Shown: positions 8,726-17,973 of the stretch, one piece after another
Numbering within the stretch: the stretch's first letter is position 1
Layout: every line of letters starts with the position of its first letter
DNA from: JAAGZL01 sp050288625
Lineage (GTDB): Bacteria; Pseudomonadota; Gammaproteobacteria; Chromatiales; Chromatiaceae
Length of the DNA stretch: 64,000 nucleotides
Reading direction: 5' to 3'
Assembly (NCBI GenBank): GCA_050288625.1
Contig: JBNKEE010000022.1
Span: 16,648 to 80,647 of the forward strand
Notes under the pieces: generated by a model
The model's input: only the letters and a program-made list of their open reading frames with translations
Told to the model about the DNA's origin: nothing
Databases searched by the model: none
Program-made: the position numbers and the translations under genes

Positions 8726-10324
8726 ATGAAACAGATCACCAGCAACAAGCTGATCATCCTGGTCTCCGTCTTTCTCATCCTCTTTGGAAATTTCGCATTT
8801 TTCTCCAACACGCTGAATGTGTATCCACCCAATCCTGAGAACATCCCGTTCCTGTTATCCCTGGCGCTCTTTTACTGCTGCGTATCCGTAATCTTTTTTT
8901 CATTGACCTGTTTTCGCCACACCATCAAACCCGTTTTGATCCTGGTGCTTCTGGCCTCGTCAGTGGCCGCATATTTCATGGACAGCTATAACGTCATCCT
9001 CAATAGCGAGATGATGGATAACGTCTTGCATACCAATCCGGCGGAGGCAACCGACCTGATCAGCACAAAACTGTTTCTCTACCTGGTCCTGTTGGGAATA
9101 GTCCCAGCGATATTCGTGTACAGGAGCAACATAATCAGACAGGGCCTAAAACAGACGCTCATCTTCAGGACCGTCACTATAGCAGTGGCGCTCTGCATCG
9201 CCATCTCCGGCGTATTTATTTTTGGTGACTTTTACGCATCATTTTTTCGCAAACATAAACAGCTAAGATTTTACGCCAATCCTATCTACTACATATACTC
9301 GACCATCAAGTACCCCTTCGAGAAGACGAACGGCACAGACGCACCACCCAAGACACTGGGCGAAGATGCAAAAATACCGGAAGCCGATACCGACCGGGAA
9401 CTGATCATCCTGGTGGTAGGAGAATCGGCCCGGGCGGATCACTTTTCACTGAACGGATACGCCAAAAGGACCAATCCCATGCTGGAACAGGAAAAGCTGT
9501 ACAGCTTTGGCAACACCTGGGCCTGCGGCACCTCCACCGGCGTCTCCGTGCCCTGCATGTTCTCCATCTACGATCACGATCATTACCTGAACGGCAAGGC
9601 CAACACGATCGAGAATATGCTGGACGTACTCCAGCGTGCCGGGGTTAATGTCCTGTGGCGGGACAACAATTCCGACTCCAAGGGGGTGGCGGAAAGGGTC
9701 ACGTTTGAGGACTATAAAACAACGGTGACAAACCCGCTCTGCGACATCGAATGCAGAGATGAGGGCATGCTTGCCAACCTACAGGAGTACATAGACCGAC
9801 ACCCCACAGGGGATATATTTATCATCCTGCACCAGATGGGCAACCACGGCCCGGCATACTACAAACGTTATCCCAAGGAGTTTGAACGATTCACCCCGGC
9901 GTGCCACACCAATCAACTGGAAGATTGCAGCAACGAAGAGATCAACAACGCCTATGACAACGCCATCCTGTATACCGACCACTTCCTGTCCAGGACCATC
10001 GCCCTGCTGAAACGTAATGACGAGCAGTTTGAGGCGGCCATGTTCTATATCAGTGACCACGGCGAGTCGCTAGGCGAAAAAAACATGTACCTGCATGGAC
10101 TGCCATACATGCTGGCGCCGGAGTCGCAAACCCATGTGCCGATGATCATGTGGTTCGGGGAAGACTTTGATGAAGATGAGATAGACATCCATGCACTAAA
10201 GAACAAGCTCAACAACAGATATACCCACGACAACATCTTTCACACCATACTGGGTCTGTTCGAACTGGAGACAGCCATCTACGACAGACAGCTGGACATA
10301 ATAGATCACAAAGAGGAGTACTAG
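8726..10324 (+). CDS. eptA: Lipid A phosphoethanolamine transferase (EptA-like)
   Basis: The protein has about five N-terminal transmembrane segments (residues 1-190) and a periplasmic sulfatase-fold domain. Catalytic landmarks are VVGESARADHFSLNGY (metal-binding Glu), CGTSTGVSVPCMFS (the Thr that accepts phosphoethanolamine), and SDHGESLGE (Asp and His zinc ligands). Several cysteines consistent with periplasmic disulfides flank the active site (SVPC, LCDIEC, PACHTN, LEDC). The family transfers phosphoethanolamine from phosphatidylethanolamine to lipid A and alters cationic peptide sensitivity. Nothing mobile flanks it, so it looks like a resident chromosomal member. The start MKQITSNK is chosen because membrane segment 1 follows directly; the frame is open 15 codons further up. 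No strong ribosome site was seen. Confidence 0.88.
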   Translation: MKQITSNKLIILVSVFLILFGNFAFFSNTLNVYPPNPENIPFLLSLALFYCCVSVIFFSLTCFRHTIKPVLILVLLASSVAAYFMDSYNVILNSEMMDNVLHTNPAEATDLISTKLFLYLVLLGIVPAIFVYRSNIIRQGLKQTLIFRTVTIAVALCIAISGVFIFGDFYASFFRKHKQLRFYANPIYYIYSTIKYPFEKTNGTDAPPKTLGEDAKIPEADTDRELIILVVGESARADHFSLNGYAKRTNPMLEQEKLYSFGNTWACGTSTGVSVPCMFSIYDHDHYLNGKANTIENMLDVLQRAGVNVLWRDNNSDSKGVAERVTFEDYKTTVTNPLCDIECRDEGMLANLQEYIDRHPTGDIFIILHQMGNHGPAYYKRYPKEFERFTPACHTNQLEDCSNEEINNAYDNAILYTDHFLSRTIALLKRNDEQFEAAMFYISDHGESLGEKNMYLHGLPYMLAPESQTHVPMIMWFGEDFDEDEIDIHALKNKLNNRYTHDNIFHTILGLFELETAIYDRQLDIIDHKEEY

Positions 10325-10331
10325 GGTAGGT

Positions 10332-10835
10332 TCACGCCACACCGATCCCAGGCAACTCAACCGGGGTCAAACCGTGTTTGGCCTGATCGAACTCACCCCA
10401 TAGTTCAGAATAGCTCCTACCGACAATCGGGTGGAGATCATCTCCGGCCACCTCCGCCAATGGTCCCAGCACAAATGCATACTCCAGGATCTCGGGTCGG
10501 GGCAGCACCAGGGGGCCGTCCTGGACGATCTGATCCCCATAGGTCAGGAGATCTATATCCAGACTCCTGGCGGCAAACTTGGGGCCGCCGCGGACCCGGC
10601 CGTGATCCGCCTCAATCCTGCGAAAGATCCTGGTAAGCTCATGGAGTGACATACCGGTATCAAAACCGACCACCATGTTATAAAAAGGACTGCCCGCAAA
10701 ACCGAAAGATGCATTCTCATACACCTGAGAACTAATCAGTTCTCCGAACTCTTCACGTAGCGCCTTGACGCATCCGGTAACGTTTGTCTCACGCTCCACA
10801 TTGCTGCCGATACTCAACCAGACACGCCGTTGCAT
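10332..10835 (-). CDS. folK: 2-amino-4-hydroxy-6-hydroxymethyldihydropteridine pyrophosphokinase
   Basis: HPPK transfers pyrophosphate from ATP to hydroxymethyl-dihydropterin in folate synthesis. The 167-residue protein shows VWLSIGSNVERE at the N-terminus, FYNMVVGFDT in the centre, RGGPKFAARSLDIDLLTYGD (catalytic Arg and two metal Asp residues) and LPRPEILEYAFVLGPLAEV, the family order. The start at MQRRVW is supported by GAGAGGG seven bases upstream, which lies in the end of folB; a further upstream start inside folB is less likely. Only one base separates the folB stop from this ATG, so the two are translated together. Confidence 0.94.
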   Translation of the reverse strand: MQRRVWLSIGSNVERETNVTGCVKALREEFGELISSQVYENASFGFAGSPFYNMVVGFDTGMSLHELTRIFRRIEADHGRVRGGPKFAARSLDIDLLTYGDQIVQDGPLVLPRPEILEYAFVLGPLAEVAGDDLHPIVGRSYSELWGEFDQAKHGLTPVELPGIGVA

Positions 10836-10836
10836 T

Positions 10837-11193
10837 TCAGGCCCTCTCGCCACGTTCGATTATCACACCGACATCACGGGCGTGGGTGACCGCCCCGATC
10901 TTGTTCAGGGTGAGCCGCACCCAGGACACCCCGAACTCTTCCCGTACAATCTGCGCGCAACGTTCGGCCATGGTCTCCACTAGCTGAAACTCCGACTGTT
11001 CCACGAACTCGATCAGACGCTTAGCCACGGACTTGTAATCCAGTGCGTCATCTATGTGGTCGCTTGCCGCCGCCTTGGCCACATCCGCGCTCATCTCCAC
11101 ATCCAGCACCACGGTCTGCTTTACCTCGCGCTCCCAATCGTAAACGCCGATGACCGTTTCAATGCGCAGATCTTTTAAAAATACTATATCCAT
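10837..11193 (-). CDS. folB: Dihydroneopterin aldolase
   Basis: FolB splits 7,8-dihydroneopterin to 6-hydroxymethyl-dihydropterin, the substrate of the adjacent folK product. The 118-residue protein begins MDIVFLKDLRIETVIGVYDWER, closely matching the E. coli enzyme, and contains the usual DALDYKSV and LVETMAER segments with the catalytic region near residue 70-95. MDIVF is taken as start by homology; a GTG five codons upstream is the alternative and sits closer to the AGGAG sequence. It precedes folK in one unit and is divergent from plsY with a gap of about 135 bp. Confidence 0.93.
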   Translation of the reverse strand: MDIVFLKDLRIETVIGVYDWEREVKQTVVLDVEMSADVAKAAASDHIDDALDYKSVAKRLIEFVEQSEFQLVETMAERCAQIVREEFGVSWVRLTLNKIGAVTHARDVGVIIERGERA

Positions 11194-11329
11194 AGGTATG
11201 AGATTCACTCCTGTTTGCTCTGAATCGCTATGGTAAAACAGACGGGATGAATAACAAACCGCCTTGACTATCCCGAGGGGGCGAGGTCAAATTAAGCCCT
11301 CTCTGACCGAATATAACAACTAAATATTG

Positions 11330-11941
11330 ATGACCGACTATATCCTAATCCCCGCATCTTACCTGCTCGGCTCCGTCTCCAGCGCCATCATCGTGTGCAA
11401 GATCATGGGGCTGCCTGACCCGCGCACCCTGGGCTCCAACAACCCTGGCGCCACCAACGTCCTGCGTATCGGGGGCAAGAAGGCGGCCACAATCACCCTG
11501 CTGGGGGATATGCTCAAGGGGCTGCTGCCGGTGTTGAGCGCGAATCTTATGGGGGTCACTCCCCTGATCCTGGCCGCCGTGGCCATGGCCGCATTCCTCG
11601 GCCATCTCTACCCCATCTTCTTCCGTTTTCAGGGTGGCAAGGGGGTGGCAACGGCCCTGGGATGTCAATTCGGACTGGGTTGGCAGATAGGCGGCGTGAT
11701 CGCCCTGATCTGGCTGTTCATGGCCAAGGTGGTGAAGATATCCTCCCTCTCGGCCCTGGTCTGCATGGCCCTGGCGCCCCTGGTGGTATGGTGGTTCTGG
11801 CCGGCACCGGAACTGGTGGGGATGCAGATAGGCATGAGCATACTCCTGTTCTGGCGTCACCGCTCCAATATAAGGAATCTGCTGGAGGGTTCGGAGGGCA
11901 CCATTAAGAGCAGCCCTGATACTGACGATCAGGAGGGCTAA
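11330..11941 (+). CDS. plsY: Acyl-phosphate:glycerol-3-phosphate acyltransferase PlsY
   Basis: PlsY makes lysophosphatidate from acyl-phosphate and glycerol-3-phosphate at the inner membrane. The 203-residue protein has the three conserved PlsY loops: YLLGSVSSA with SNNPGATN (motif 1), GHLYPIFFRFQGGKGVATALG (motif 2 with the phosphate-binding GGKG) and the C-terminal RHRSNIRNLLEG (motif 3). Five hydrophobic segments fit the known topology. The ATG at 11330 directly follows an in-frame TTG that is unlikely to be used. The end overlaps convergent tsaD by 4 bp. Confidence 0.94.
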   Translation: MTDYILIPASYLLGSVSSAIIVCKIMGLPDPRTLGSNNPGATNVLRIGGKKAATITLLGDMLKGLLPVLSANLMGVTPLILAAVAMAAFLGHLYPIFFRFQGGKGVATALGCQFGLGWQIGGVIALIWLFMAKVVKISSLSALVCMALAPLVVWWFWPAPELVGMQIGMSILLFWRHRSNIRNLLEGSEGTIKSSPDTDDQEG

Positions 11942-12978
11942 AGAGCGGACAGTTCTTCCAGCGGCCAGCGCGCCCTGGCGCTGAACCCAAGCCCTTCTGC
12001 CTGTCCCGCCCTCAGACGCTGCCAACCGGCATAGGCGATCATGGCCCCGTTGTCGGTACAGAACTCCGGACGCGGATAGAAAAGCTCCACCCCCTCTTTA
12101 TCCATGGCCTGTCGCATGCGCTCACGCAGATGGGCATTGGCGCTCACCCCACCGGCCAGGACCAGGGTCTGGCTGGCGCATTCCCGCACCGCCCGTCGAC
12201 ACTTGATCACCATGGTATCCACCACCGCATCCTCAAAGGCGCGGGCGATATCTGCCCGGGTCTGCAGTGCAGACGCCTCATCCAAATCCTGTCCGGCTCC
12301 CAGCTCCTGTTGCATGGTGTTCAGGGCAAAGGTCTTGAGGCCGCTGAAGCTGAAATCCAGACCGGGACGATCGGTCATGGGGCGTGGAAAGTGGAAACGT
12401 TCCGGGTCGCCCTGCCCCGCCAGCCTTGCCAGCTCTGGACCTCCCGGATAGGGCAGGCCCAGAAGTTTGGCCGTCTTATCGAATGCCTCACCGGCGGCGT
12501 CATCAATGGACTCCCCAAGCAGACGATAGTGTCCCACCGCCTGCACCTCTATCAGCTGGGTGTGGCCACCGGACACCAGCAGGGCCACAAAGGGAAATTG
12601 CGGTCTTCTCTCATCCAACATCGGGGCCAGCATATGGCCCTCCATGTGGTGCACCCCGACCGCCGGCACCCCCAGGGCCCAGGCCAGACCGCGTCCGATG
12701 GAGGCCCCTACCAGCAAGGCCCCTACCAGACCGGGACCTGCGGTGTAGGCCACACCATCCAACTGATCCAGGCCTGAATCGGTCTGGGCCAGGGTCTCCC
12801 GAATCAGGGGCAGGGTCTTGCGCACATGGTCGCGCGATGCAAGCTCCGGTACTACGCCGCCGAAATCCGCATGGGTCTTGATCTGACTGTAGAGGCTATG
12901 GGCCAGCAGCCCCTGAGCGCTATCGTAGATGGCGATCCCGGTCTCGTCACAGGATGTTTCTATTCCCAAAACCCGCAA
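11938..12978 (-). CDS. tsaD: tRNA N6-adenosine threonylcarbamoyltransferase
   Basis: TsaD (Gcp/YgjD) transfers the threonylcarbamoyl group to A37 of ANN-decoding tRNAs, with TsaB and TsaE. The 346-residue ASKHA-fold protein begins MRVLGIETSCDETGIAIYD, carries the iron-binding HHMEGHMLAPML motif near residue 110, VSGGHTQLIEV after it, and the LVLAGGVSANAHLRERM nucleotide motif near residue 275. Its position next to plsY and upstream of divergent rpsU is conserved in gammaproteobacteria. The 259-bp gap to rpsU holds promoters for both directions. Confidence 0.95.
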   Translation of the reverse strand: MRVLGIETSCDETGIAIYDSAQGLLAHSLYSQIKTHADFGGVVPELASRDHVRKTLPLIRETLAQTDSGLDQLDGVAYTAGPGLVGALLVGASIGRGLAWALGVPAVGVHHMEGHMLAPMLDERRPQFPFVALLVSGGHTQLIEVQAVGHYRLLGESIDDAAGEAFDKTAKLLGLPYPGGPELARLAGQGDPERFHFPRPMTDRPGLDFSFSGLKTFALNTMQQELGAGQDLDEASALQTRADIARAFEDAVVDTMVIKCRRAVRECASQTLVLAGGVSANAHLRERMRQAMDKEGVELFYPRPEFCTDNGAMIAYAGWQRLRAGQAEGLGFSARARWPLEELSAL

Positions 12979-13156
12979 AATATACCCCTCAACACCTCAT
13001 AACAGAATGATTTTACTGAATATTATCCGGTTACGGCCTATCGCCAGCAAAATGACCGCGGCAATATTATCGTAACTTGACCGCCTTAGGTTACCAATTT
13101 CGCCTCTATGCTCCTAATTCACAGCCATTTTTCGTGATTCACGACGATAAAGTTTT

Positions 13157-13185
13157 TTGCATTCATGGCCTACAGGCAGTAGAAT
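13157..13185 (+). promoter_or_regulatory. Sigma70-type promoter of rpsU-yqeY-dnaG-rpoD
   Basis: TTGCAT (13157-13162) and TAGAAT (13180-13185) are separated by exactly 17 bp and lie about 50 bp upstream of rpsU. Both hexamers differ little from consensus. I saw no clear LexA box between this promoter and rpsU, although the E. coli operon has one. Confidence 0.65.
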
Positions 13186-13237
13186 CCCCGCTCTTTAGCC
13201 GAGTAATTAGACTGAATTCACTATTTTGAGGTAACAA

Positions 13238-13453
13238 ATGCCCAGCGTACGTGTAAAAGAGAACGAACCTTTTGAGATTGCCATGCGTCGTTTCAAGCGC
13301 TCCTGCGAAAAGGCCGGTGTACTGGCAGAAGTTCGTCGCCGCGAGTTCTACGAGAAGCCAACTTCCGAGCGTAAGCGCAAGGCCGCAGCAGCCGTAAAGC
13401 GCAATATCAAAAAGGTACAGCGCGAAAGCCGCAAGTTCGAACGTCAGTACTGA
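13238..13453 (+). CDS. rpsU: 30S ribosomal protein S21
   Basis: The 71-residue basic protein begins MPSVRVKENEPFEIAMRRFKRSCEKAGVL, and ends in the usual Arg/Lys-rich tail, matching S21 over its whole length. S21 sits on the small-subunit platform near the anti-Shine-Dalgarno region and supports initiation. A GAGG ribosome site precedes the ATG by seven to eight bases. It is the first gene of the macromolecular synthesis operon with yqeY, dnaG and rpoD. Confidence 0.97.
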   Translation: MPSVRVKENEPFEIAMRRFKRSCEKAGVLAEVRRREFYEKPTSERKRKAAAAVKRNIKKVQRESRKFERQY

Positions 13454-13493
13454 GTCATCCTCAGACCCCTCCTGACCCAACGCTCTCCGAACC

Positions 13494-13937
13494 ATGCTCA
13501 AGCAACGCATCCAGGATGACATGAAAGGCGCCATGAAGGGCGGCGACAAGCGCAGGCTTGGCGTCATCCGCCTGATCATGGCAGCGGTCAAACAACGCGA
13601 GGTGGATGAGAGGATCGAGTTGAATGACGAACAGATCCTGGCCGTCCTGGACAAGATGGTAAAACAGCGCCGCGACTCCATCGAACAATACGAAAAGGCC
13701 GGACGGGACGAACTGGTCGAACAGGAGAGGTTCGAGATTGAGATACTTCAGGAGTATCTGCCAGAGGCCCTGAGCGAGGAAGAGATCACAGGACTGATCA
13801 AACAGGCCATCGCAGATTCCGGCGCCGAGTCCATGCGGGACATGGGCAAGGTGATGGGACAACTCAAGCCACAGCTACAGGGACGTGCCGACATCGGCGC
13901 TGTCAGCGCACAGGTAAAGCAGCTGCTTGGCAGTTGA
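13494..13937 (+). CDS. GatB/YqeY domain protein
   Basis: The 147-residue protein belongs to the YqeY family, related to the C-terminal tRNA-binding domain of GatB. Typical segments are GDKRRLGVIRLIMAAVKQREVDER in the N-terminal helical part and EEITGLIKQAIADSGAESMRDMGKVM with GRADIGAVSAQVK at the end. The family may bind tRNA but has no proven activity. Its place between rpsU and dnaG is common in gammaproteobacteria outside the Enterobacterales. Confidence 0.92.
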   Translation: MLKQRIQDDMKGAMKGGDKRRLGVIRLIMAAVKQREVDERIELNDEQILAVLDKMVKQRRDSIEQYEKAGRDELVEQERFEIEILQEYLPEALSEEEITGLIKQAIADSGAESMRDMGKVMGQLKPQLQGRADIGAVSAQVKQLLGS

Positions 13938-13986
13938 TTCCATTCCAGATATACCCTTCCGGCCTGCGATGTTTTAGTCTTACGGC

Positions 13987-15732
13987 ATGGCAGGCAAGAT
14001 ACCAGCACATTTCATCGATGAACTGATAGACCGGATCGATATCGTCGATCTGATAAACAGCCGTGTGCCCCTGAAAAAGACAGGGCGGGACTACCAGGCA
14101 TGCTGCCCCTTCCACGATGAAAAGACCCCATCCTTCACCGTAAGCCGGGAAAAACAGTTCTATCACTGTTTCGGTTGCGGGGCCCATGGCACCGCCATCG
14201 GATTTCTCATGGAGTACGACAACATGGGTTTTGTCGACGCCATAGAGGAACTGGCCCAGCGACAGGGACTGGAGGTGCCGCGGGAGGGCGGACAATCATC
14301 CGGACCGGACCTGCGTCCACTGTACGAGACACTGGAGCAGTCCGCCAATTACTACAGCCAACAACTACGCAGGCACCCACAGGCCCAACAGGCCATAGAT
14401 TACCTGAAAGGACGCGGTCTCAGCGGAGAGATCGCGGCGGAGTTCGGTGTGGGCTTCGCCCCACCCGGCTGGGACAACCTGATTAAACAGCTTGGATCTA
14501 CCCAGGATGAACTGAAGCGTCTGCGTATCACCGGCATGATCTCGGAACCGGACGGCAAATGCTATGACCGCTTCCGCCAGCGCATCATGTTCCCCATCCG
14601 TGACCGGCGCGGCAGGGTAATAGCCTTTGGCGGGCGCGTCTTGAGCAAGGATGATTCACCGAAGTATCTGAACTCACCAGAGACCCCGCTATTCCACAAA
14701 GGCCGTGAGCTCTACGGCCTGTATGAGGCCCAGCAGGCCCTGCGCAACATAGAGCAACTGCTGGTGGTGGAAGGATATATGGACGTGGTGGCCCTGGCCC
14801 AGTTTGGTATCCGCAATGCCGTGGCCACCCTGGGCACCGCCACCACCAGTGAACACCTGGAACAGCTGTTCCGCATTACCCACAAGGTGATCTTCTGCTT
14901 CGATGGAGATCGGGCCGGCTCAGATGCCGCATGGAAGGCCCTGAAGACCGCACTACCCCTGATGCGTGATGGACGGGAGACCAAGTTCCTGTTCCTGCCG
15001 GACGGTGAGGACCCGGACACACTGGTGAGAAAAGAGGGGACTGAGTCTTTCATTCAACGCATCGACCAGGCCACCCCACTGGCGCAATTCATGTTCGATC
15101 GACTCAAGATCGAGGTCGACACCACAGACCCGGGTGGCAGGGCCCGCCTGACAGAACTGGCAAAACCCCTGATATCCAGCATCCCCAAAGGGGTCTTCCG
15201 CGACATCCTGCAACAACAACTGAATGAGATAGTAGGGCTGGACACCTCTTATATGATGGAAGAACAAGGGCTATCCAGATCCAAAAGGTCGCCGCTCCCC
15301 CCCTCCAGATCCCATAGACCCATGCCCATGGTCCGCCGCGCCATCACCATGCTATTGCAGCACCCCCGACTCGCCACGCTGGATGATCTCCCGAAAAAAT
15401 GGCAAAAATTAGACTCTGTCGGCACAAATCTTTTGAGCAAACTACTTGAATTAGCCCAGAACCATCCTAATCTTAAGACAGCCCAATTTATCGAGCGCTG
15501 GCGCGGAACTGAAGAGCATCAGCACCTGTCGAAGCTGTCTACAGTGGAGCTTTTCATCCCGGAACAGGGTATAGAGGCGGAATTCAGGGACACGCTTGTG
15601 GCTATTGAACAGCAGATGCGCACTGACGAATTGAGCAGGCTGGTGGAAAAGGCAAAGACCACCAATTTAGAAGACCAAGAAAAAAATCGGCTAAATCAGC
15701 TATTAACGGAGAACATCGAAAAGGGTAACTAA
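13987..15732 (+). CDS. dnaG: DNA primase
   Basis: DnaG synthesises RNA primers at the replication fork. The 581-residue protein has the CHC2 zinc-binding domain (CCPFHDEKTPSF and HCFGCGAHG, residues 39-67), the RNA-polymerase domain with GRVIAFGGRVL, and the TOPRIM fold with VVEGYMDVVAL and FCFDGDRAG holding the catalytic acidic residues (about 259-310). The C-terminal part is the DnaB helicase-interaction domain, here poorly conserved as usual. The final segment has a more AT-rich composition than the core. Confidence 0.96.
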   Translation: MAGKIPAHFIDELIDRIDIVDLINSRVPLKKTGRDYQACCPFHDEKTPSFTVSREKQFYHCFGCGAHGTAIGFLMEYDNMGFVDAIEELAQRQGLEVPREGGQSSGPDLRPLYETLEQSANYYSQQLRRHPQAQQAIDYLKGRGLSGEIAAEFGVGFAPPGWDNLIKQLGSTQDELKRLRITGMISEPDGKCYDRFRQRIMFPIRDRRGRVIAFGGRVLSKDDSPKYLNSPETPLFHKGRELYGLYEAQQALRNIEQLLVVEGYMDVVALAQFGIRNAVATLGTATTSEHLEQLFRITHKVIFCFDGDRAGSDAAWKALKTALPLMRDGRETKFLFLPDGEDPDTLVRKEGTESFIQRIDQATPLAQFMFDRLKIEVDTTDPGGRARLTELAKPLISSIPKGVFRDILQQQLNEIVGLDTSYMMEEQGLSRSKRSPLPPSRSHRPMPMVRRAITMLLQHPRLATLDDLPKKWQKLDSVGTNLLSKLLELAQNHPNLKTAQFIERWRGTEEHQHLSKLSTVELFIPEQGIEAEFRDTLVAIEQQMRTDELSRLVEKAKTTNLEDQEKNRLNQLLTENIEKGN

Positions 15733-15777
15733 AACATACGGATCTGTTGCAATTATCTAGAAATATTGTCGCTCCAT

Positions 15778-15786
15778 TGCTATACT
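15778..15786 (+). promoter_or_regulatory. Possible extended -10 promoter for rpoD
   Basis: The gap between dnaG and rpoD contains TGCTATACT, an extended -10 element (TGn plus TATACT). No good -35 hexamer is present, as is allowed for this promoter class. It would give rpoD a supply independent of the rpsU promoter. Confidence 0.4.
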
Positions 15787-15834
15787 TGCCGGCTTGTGTC
15801 CGTAAACCAGGTTACCGCAAATTCAAGGTAGGAA

Positions 15835-17691
15835 ATGAACCAAGAACAGCAGCAATCCCAACTGAAACAGCTGATCGCAAAAGGGAAAGAGCAGGGGTTC
15901 CTGACCTATGCTGAAGTGAATGACCACTTACCTGACAGCATTGTCGAACCGGAGCAGATCGAAGATATCATCCGCATGATCAATGATATGGGCATTTCAG
16001 TACATGAAAGCGCCCCGGATGCAGACGACCACTCAATCTCAGACAGCGCCAATTCGACGGATGAAGATGCCGCCGAAGCCGCCGCAGCCGCCCTGGCCAG
16101 CGTTGACAGTGAATTTGGACGCACTACCGACCCGGTTCGCATGTATATGCGCGAAATGGGCACGGTTGAACTTCTCACACGCGAGGGCGAGCTGAAGATC
16201 GCCAAGCGCATCGAAGAGGGACTTAATCACGTCCTGACCGCCATCAGCGCCTTCCCGGACACCGTTGCAATGTTTCTGGAGATGTTCGATAAGGTAAATG
16301 CCGAAGAGATGCGTCTAACCGACGTCATCAGCGGCTTCGTTGATCCAAACGAGCCTGACGAAATCGCCAAGCCCATGACTCCATCAGATCTAGCCGACGA
16401 CTCCGATGACAGAGACGAAGACGATGACGATATCCTCGACTCTGATGAGGATGAGGATGACGAAGAGGCTGACACCGGCCCGGACCCGGAAGAGGCAGAG
16501 GCAAAACGCAAAGAACTAAGCAAGCGTTTCAAGGCCCTACTCACCAGCATGGAGAAGAATGGCAGCAATCATGCCAACACAATAAAGGCAACCGAAAAGG
16601 TTACCGAGACATTTCTTGAATTCAGATTGGTTCCTGCGGTCTTCAACCAGCTTGTGGACAATCTGCGTGACACTATCGCCCTGATCCGCACCCAGGAAAG
16701 AACGGTCATGGATCTGTGTGTACAACGCGCTCGCATGCCACGCAAGACCTTCATCACCTCATTCCCAGAGAAGGAAACAGACCTCAACTGGATCCAGAAT
16801 CAGATAGATCTGGGCAAACCCTACTCCGAGGCGTTGCATGACGTAACGGAAGAGGTACTGCGGGCCCAGAAAAAACTACTAGAACTGGAGAAACGCAGCG
16901 GCCTTTCTATCCTGGACATCAAAGAGATCAACCGTAAGATGTCTATCGGCGAGGCCAAGGCCCGTCGAGCCAAGAAGGAGATGGTGGAGGCAAACCTGCG
17001 CCTGGTTATATCCATCGCCAAGAAATACACCAACCGCGGCCTGCAGTTCCTGGACCTGATTCAGGAGGGCAACATCGGTCTGATGAAGGCCGTGGACAAA
17101 TTCGAATACCGTCGCGGTTACAAATTCTCCACCTATGCCACCTGGTGGATACGCCAGGCCATCACCCGCTCCATCGCGGACCAGGCCAGGACTATCCGAA
17201 TCCCGGTACATATGATTGAGACCATCAACAAGCTAAACCGCATCTCGCGCCAGATGGTGCAGGAGATGGGGCGCGAGGCCACCCCGGAAGAACTGGCCGA
17301 ACGCATGGAGATGCCCGAAGACAAGGTTCGCAAGGTCCTGAAGATCGCCAAAGAACCCATATCCATGGAAACACCCATCGGCGACGACGAAGACTCCCAC
17401 CTGGGAGATTTTATCGAGGATTCCGGCGTGGTATCACCCACCGATTCCGCCACCAGCGAAGGCCTGCGTGAATCAACCAGGGTCATGCTGGAAGGGCTTA
17501 CGCCACGCGAGGCCAAGGTGTTACGGATGCGTTTCGGTATCGACATGAATACCGACCACACACTGGAAGAGGTAGGCAAGCAGTTTGATGTTACACGCGA
17601 GCGCATCAGACAGATTGAGGCCAAAGCACTGCGCAAACTGCGTCATCCGTCGCGTTCGGAAAAGCTCTACAGCTTTATAGATAACGATTGA
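15835..17691 (+). CDS. rpoD: RNA polymerase primary sigma factor sigma70
   Basis: The 618-residue protein is the housekeeping sigma factor. It has region 1.1 (residues 1-80), region 1.2 with PVRMYMREMGTVELLTREGE, a long acidic non-conserved region (about residues 185-225, rich in Asp and Glu), region 2 with the RRGYKFSTYATWWIRQAITR -10 recognition helix, region 3, and region 4.2 with the helix-turn-helix TLEEVGKQFDVTRERIRQIEAKALRKLRHPSR. A GGTAGGAA ribosome site precedes the start. Rsd, its likely binding partner, is encoded at 2119-2562. A tRNA locus follows. Confidence 0.97.
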   Translation: MNQEQQQSQLKQLIAKGKEQGFLTYAEVNDHLPDSIVEPEQIEDIIRMINDMGISVHESAPDADDHSISDSANSTDEDAAEAAAAALASVDSEFGRTTDPVRMYMREMGTVELLTREGELKIAKRIEEGLNHVLTAISAFPDTVAMFLEMFDKVNAEEMRLTDVISGFVDPNEPDEIAKPMTPSDLADDSDDRDEDDDDILDSDEDEDDEEADTGPDPEEAEAKRKELSKRFKALLTSMEKNGSNHANTIKATEKVTETFLEFRLVPAVFNQLVDNLRDTIALIRTQERTVMDLCVQRARMPRKTFITSFPEKETDLNWIQNQIDLGKPYSEALHDVTEEVLRAQKKLLELEKRSGLSILDIKEINRKMSIGEAKARRAKKEMVEANLRLVISIAKKYTNRGLQFLDLIQEGNIGLMKAVDKFEYRRGYKFSTYATWWIRQAITRSIADQARTIRIPVHMIETINKLNRISRQMVQEMGREATPEELAERMEMPEDKVRKVLKIAKEPISMETPIGDDEDSHLGDFIEDSGVVSPTDSATSEGLRESTRVMLEGLTPREAKVLRMRFGIDMNTDHTLEEVGKQFDVTRERIRQIEAKALRKLRHPSRSEKLYSFIDND

Positions 17692-17763
17692 TAAAAACAG
17701 CGCCAGGTAAGGCTTGAACAAATACCACGGATGGTTTATTAATACACACCGCTTAACAACGCC

Positions 17764-17782
17764 GGGCCCTTAGCTCAGTTGG
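17764..17782 (+). pseudogene. Truncated 5' copy of tRNA-Ile2
   Basis: Nineteen bases identical to the first 19 of the intact tRNA at 17897 (plus two matching bases upstream), after which the sequence diverges. The anticodon arm is missing, so it cannot be a functional tRNA. Confidence 0.8.
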
Positions 17783-17894
17783 GTGAGGTACGACCGTTTG
17801 TCCAGTGGACAAACGCAGCGGAATGAACGACCGGCCATGGATGGCCGGGCCGGAACGAACCACCAGGGACGGTTTAGTCCGGGTTAACAATTTA
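17783..17894. repeat. Hairpin-rich insert between broken and intact tRNA copies
   Basis: This 112-bp stretch contains the near-palindrome GTTTGTCCAGTGGACAAAC and the palindrome CCGGCCATGGATGGCCGG. It has no coding potential. It lies exactly between a truncated tRNA 5' end and the intact tRNA and is probably a small palindromic repeat element. Confidence 0.5.
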
Positions 17895-17896
17895 CC

Positions 17897-17955
<59 letters not shown>

Positions 17956-17973
<18 letters not shown>

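Noticed and set aside
8726..10324. Acquired mobile colistin-resistance gene
   Set aside because: The protein is an EptA-type transferase, but no insertion sequence or plasmid feature is nearby and the gene sits in conserved chromosome context.
12130..12777. A 215-codon plus-strand frame
   Set aside because: Antisense to tsaD with no recognisable features.
13157..13237. LexA box before rpsU
   Set aside because: Known from E. coli, but no CTG-N10-CAG palindrome with the usual AT core was found between the promoter and rpsU here.
17764..17790. A second functional tRNA
   Set aside because: Only the first 19 bases match; the anticodon and T arms are missing.
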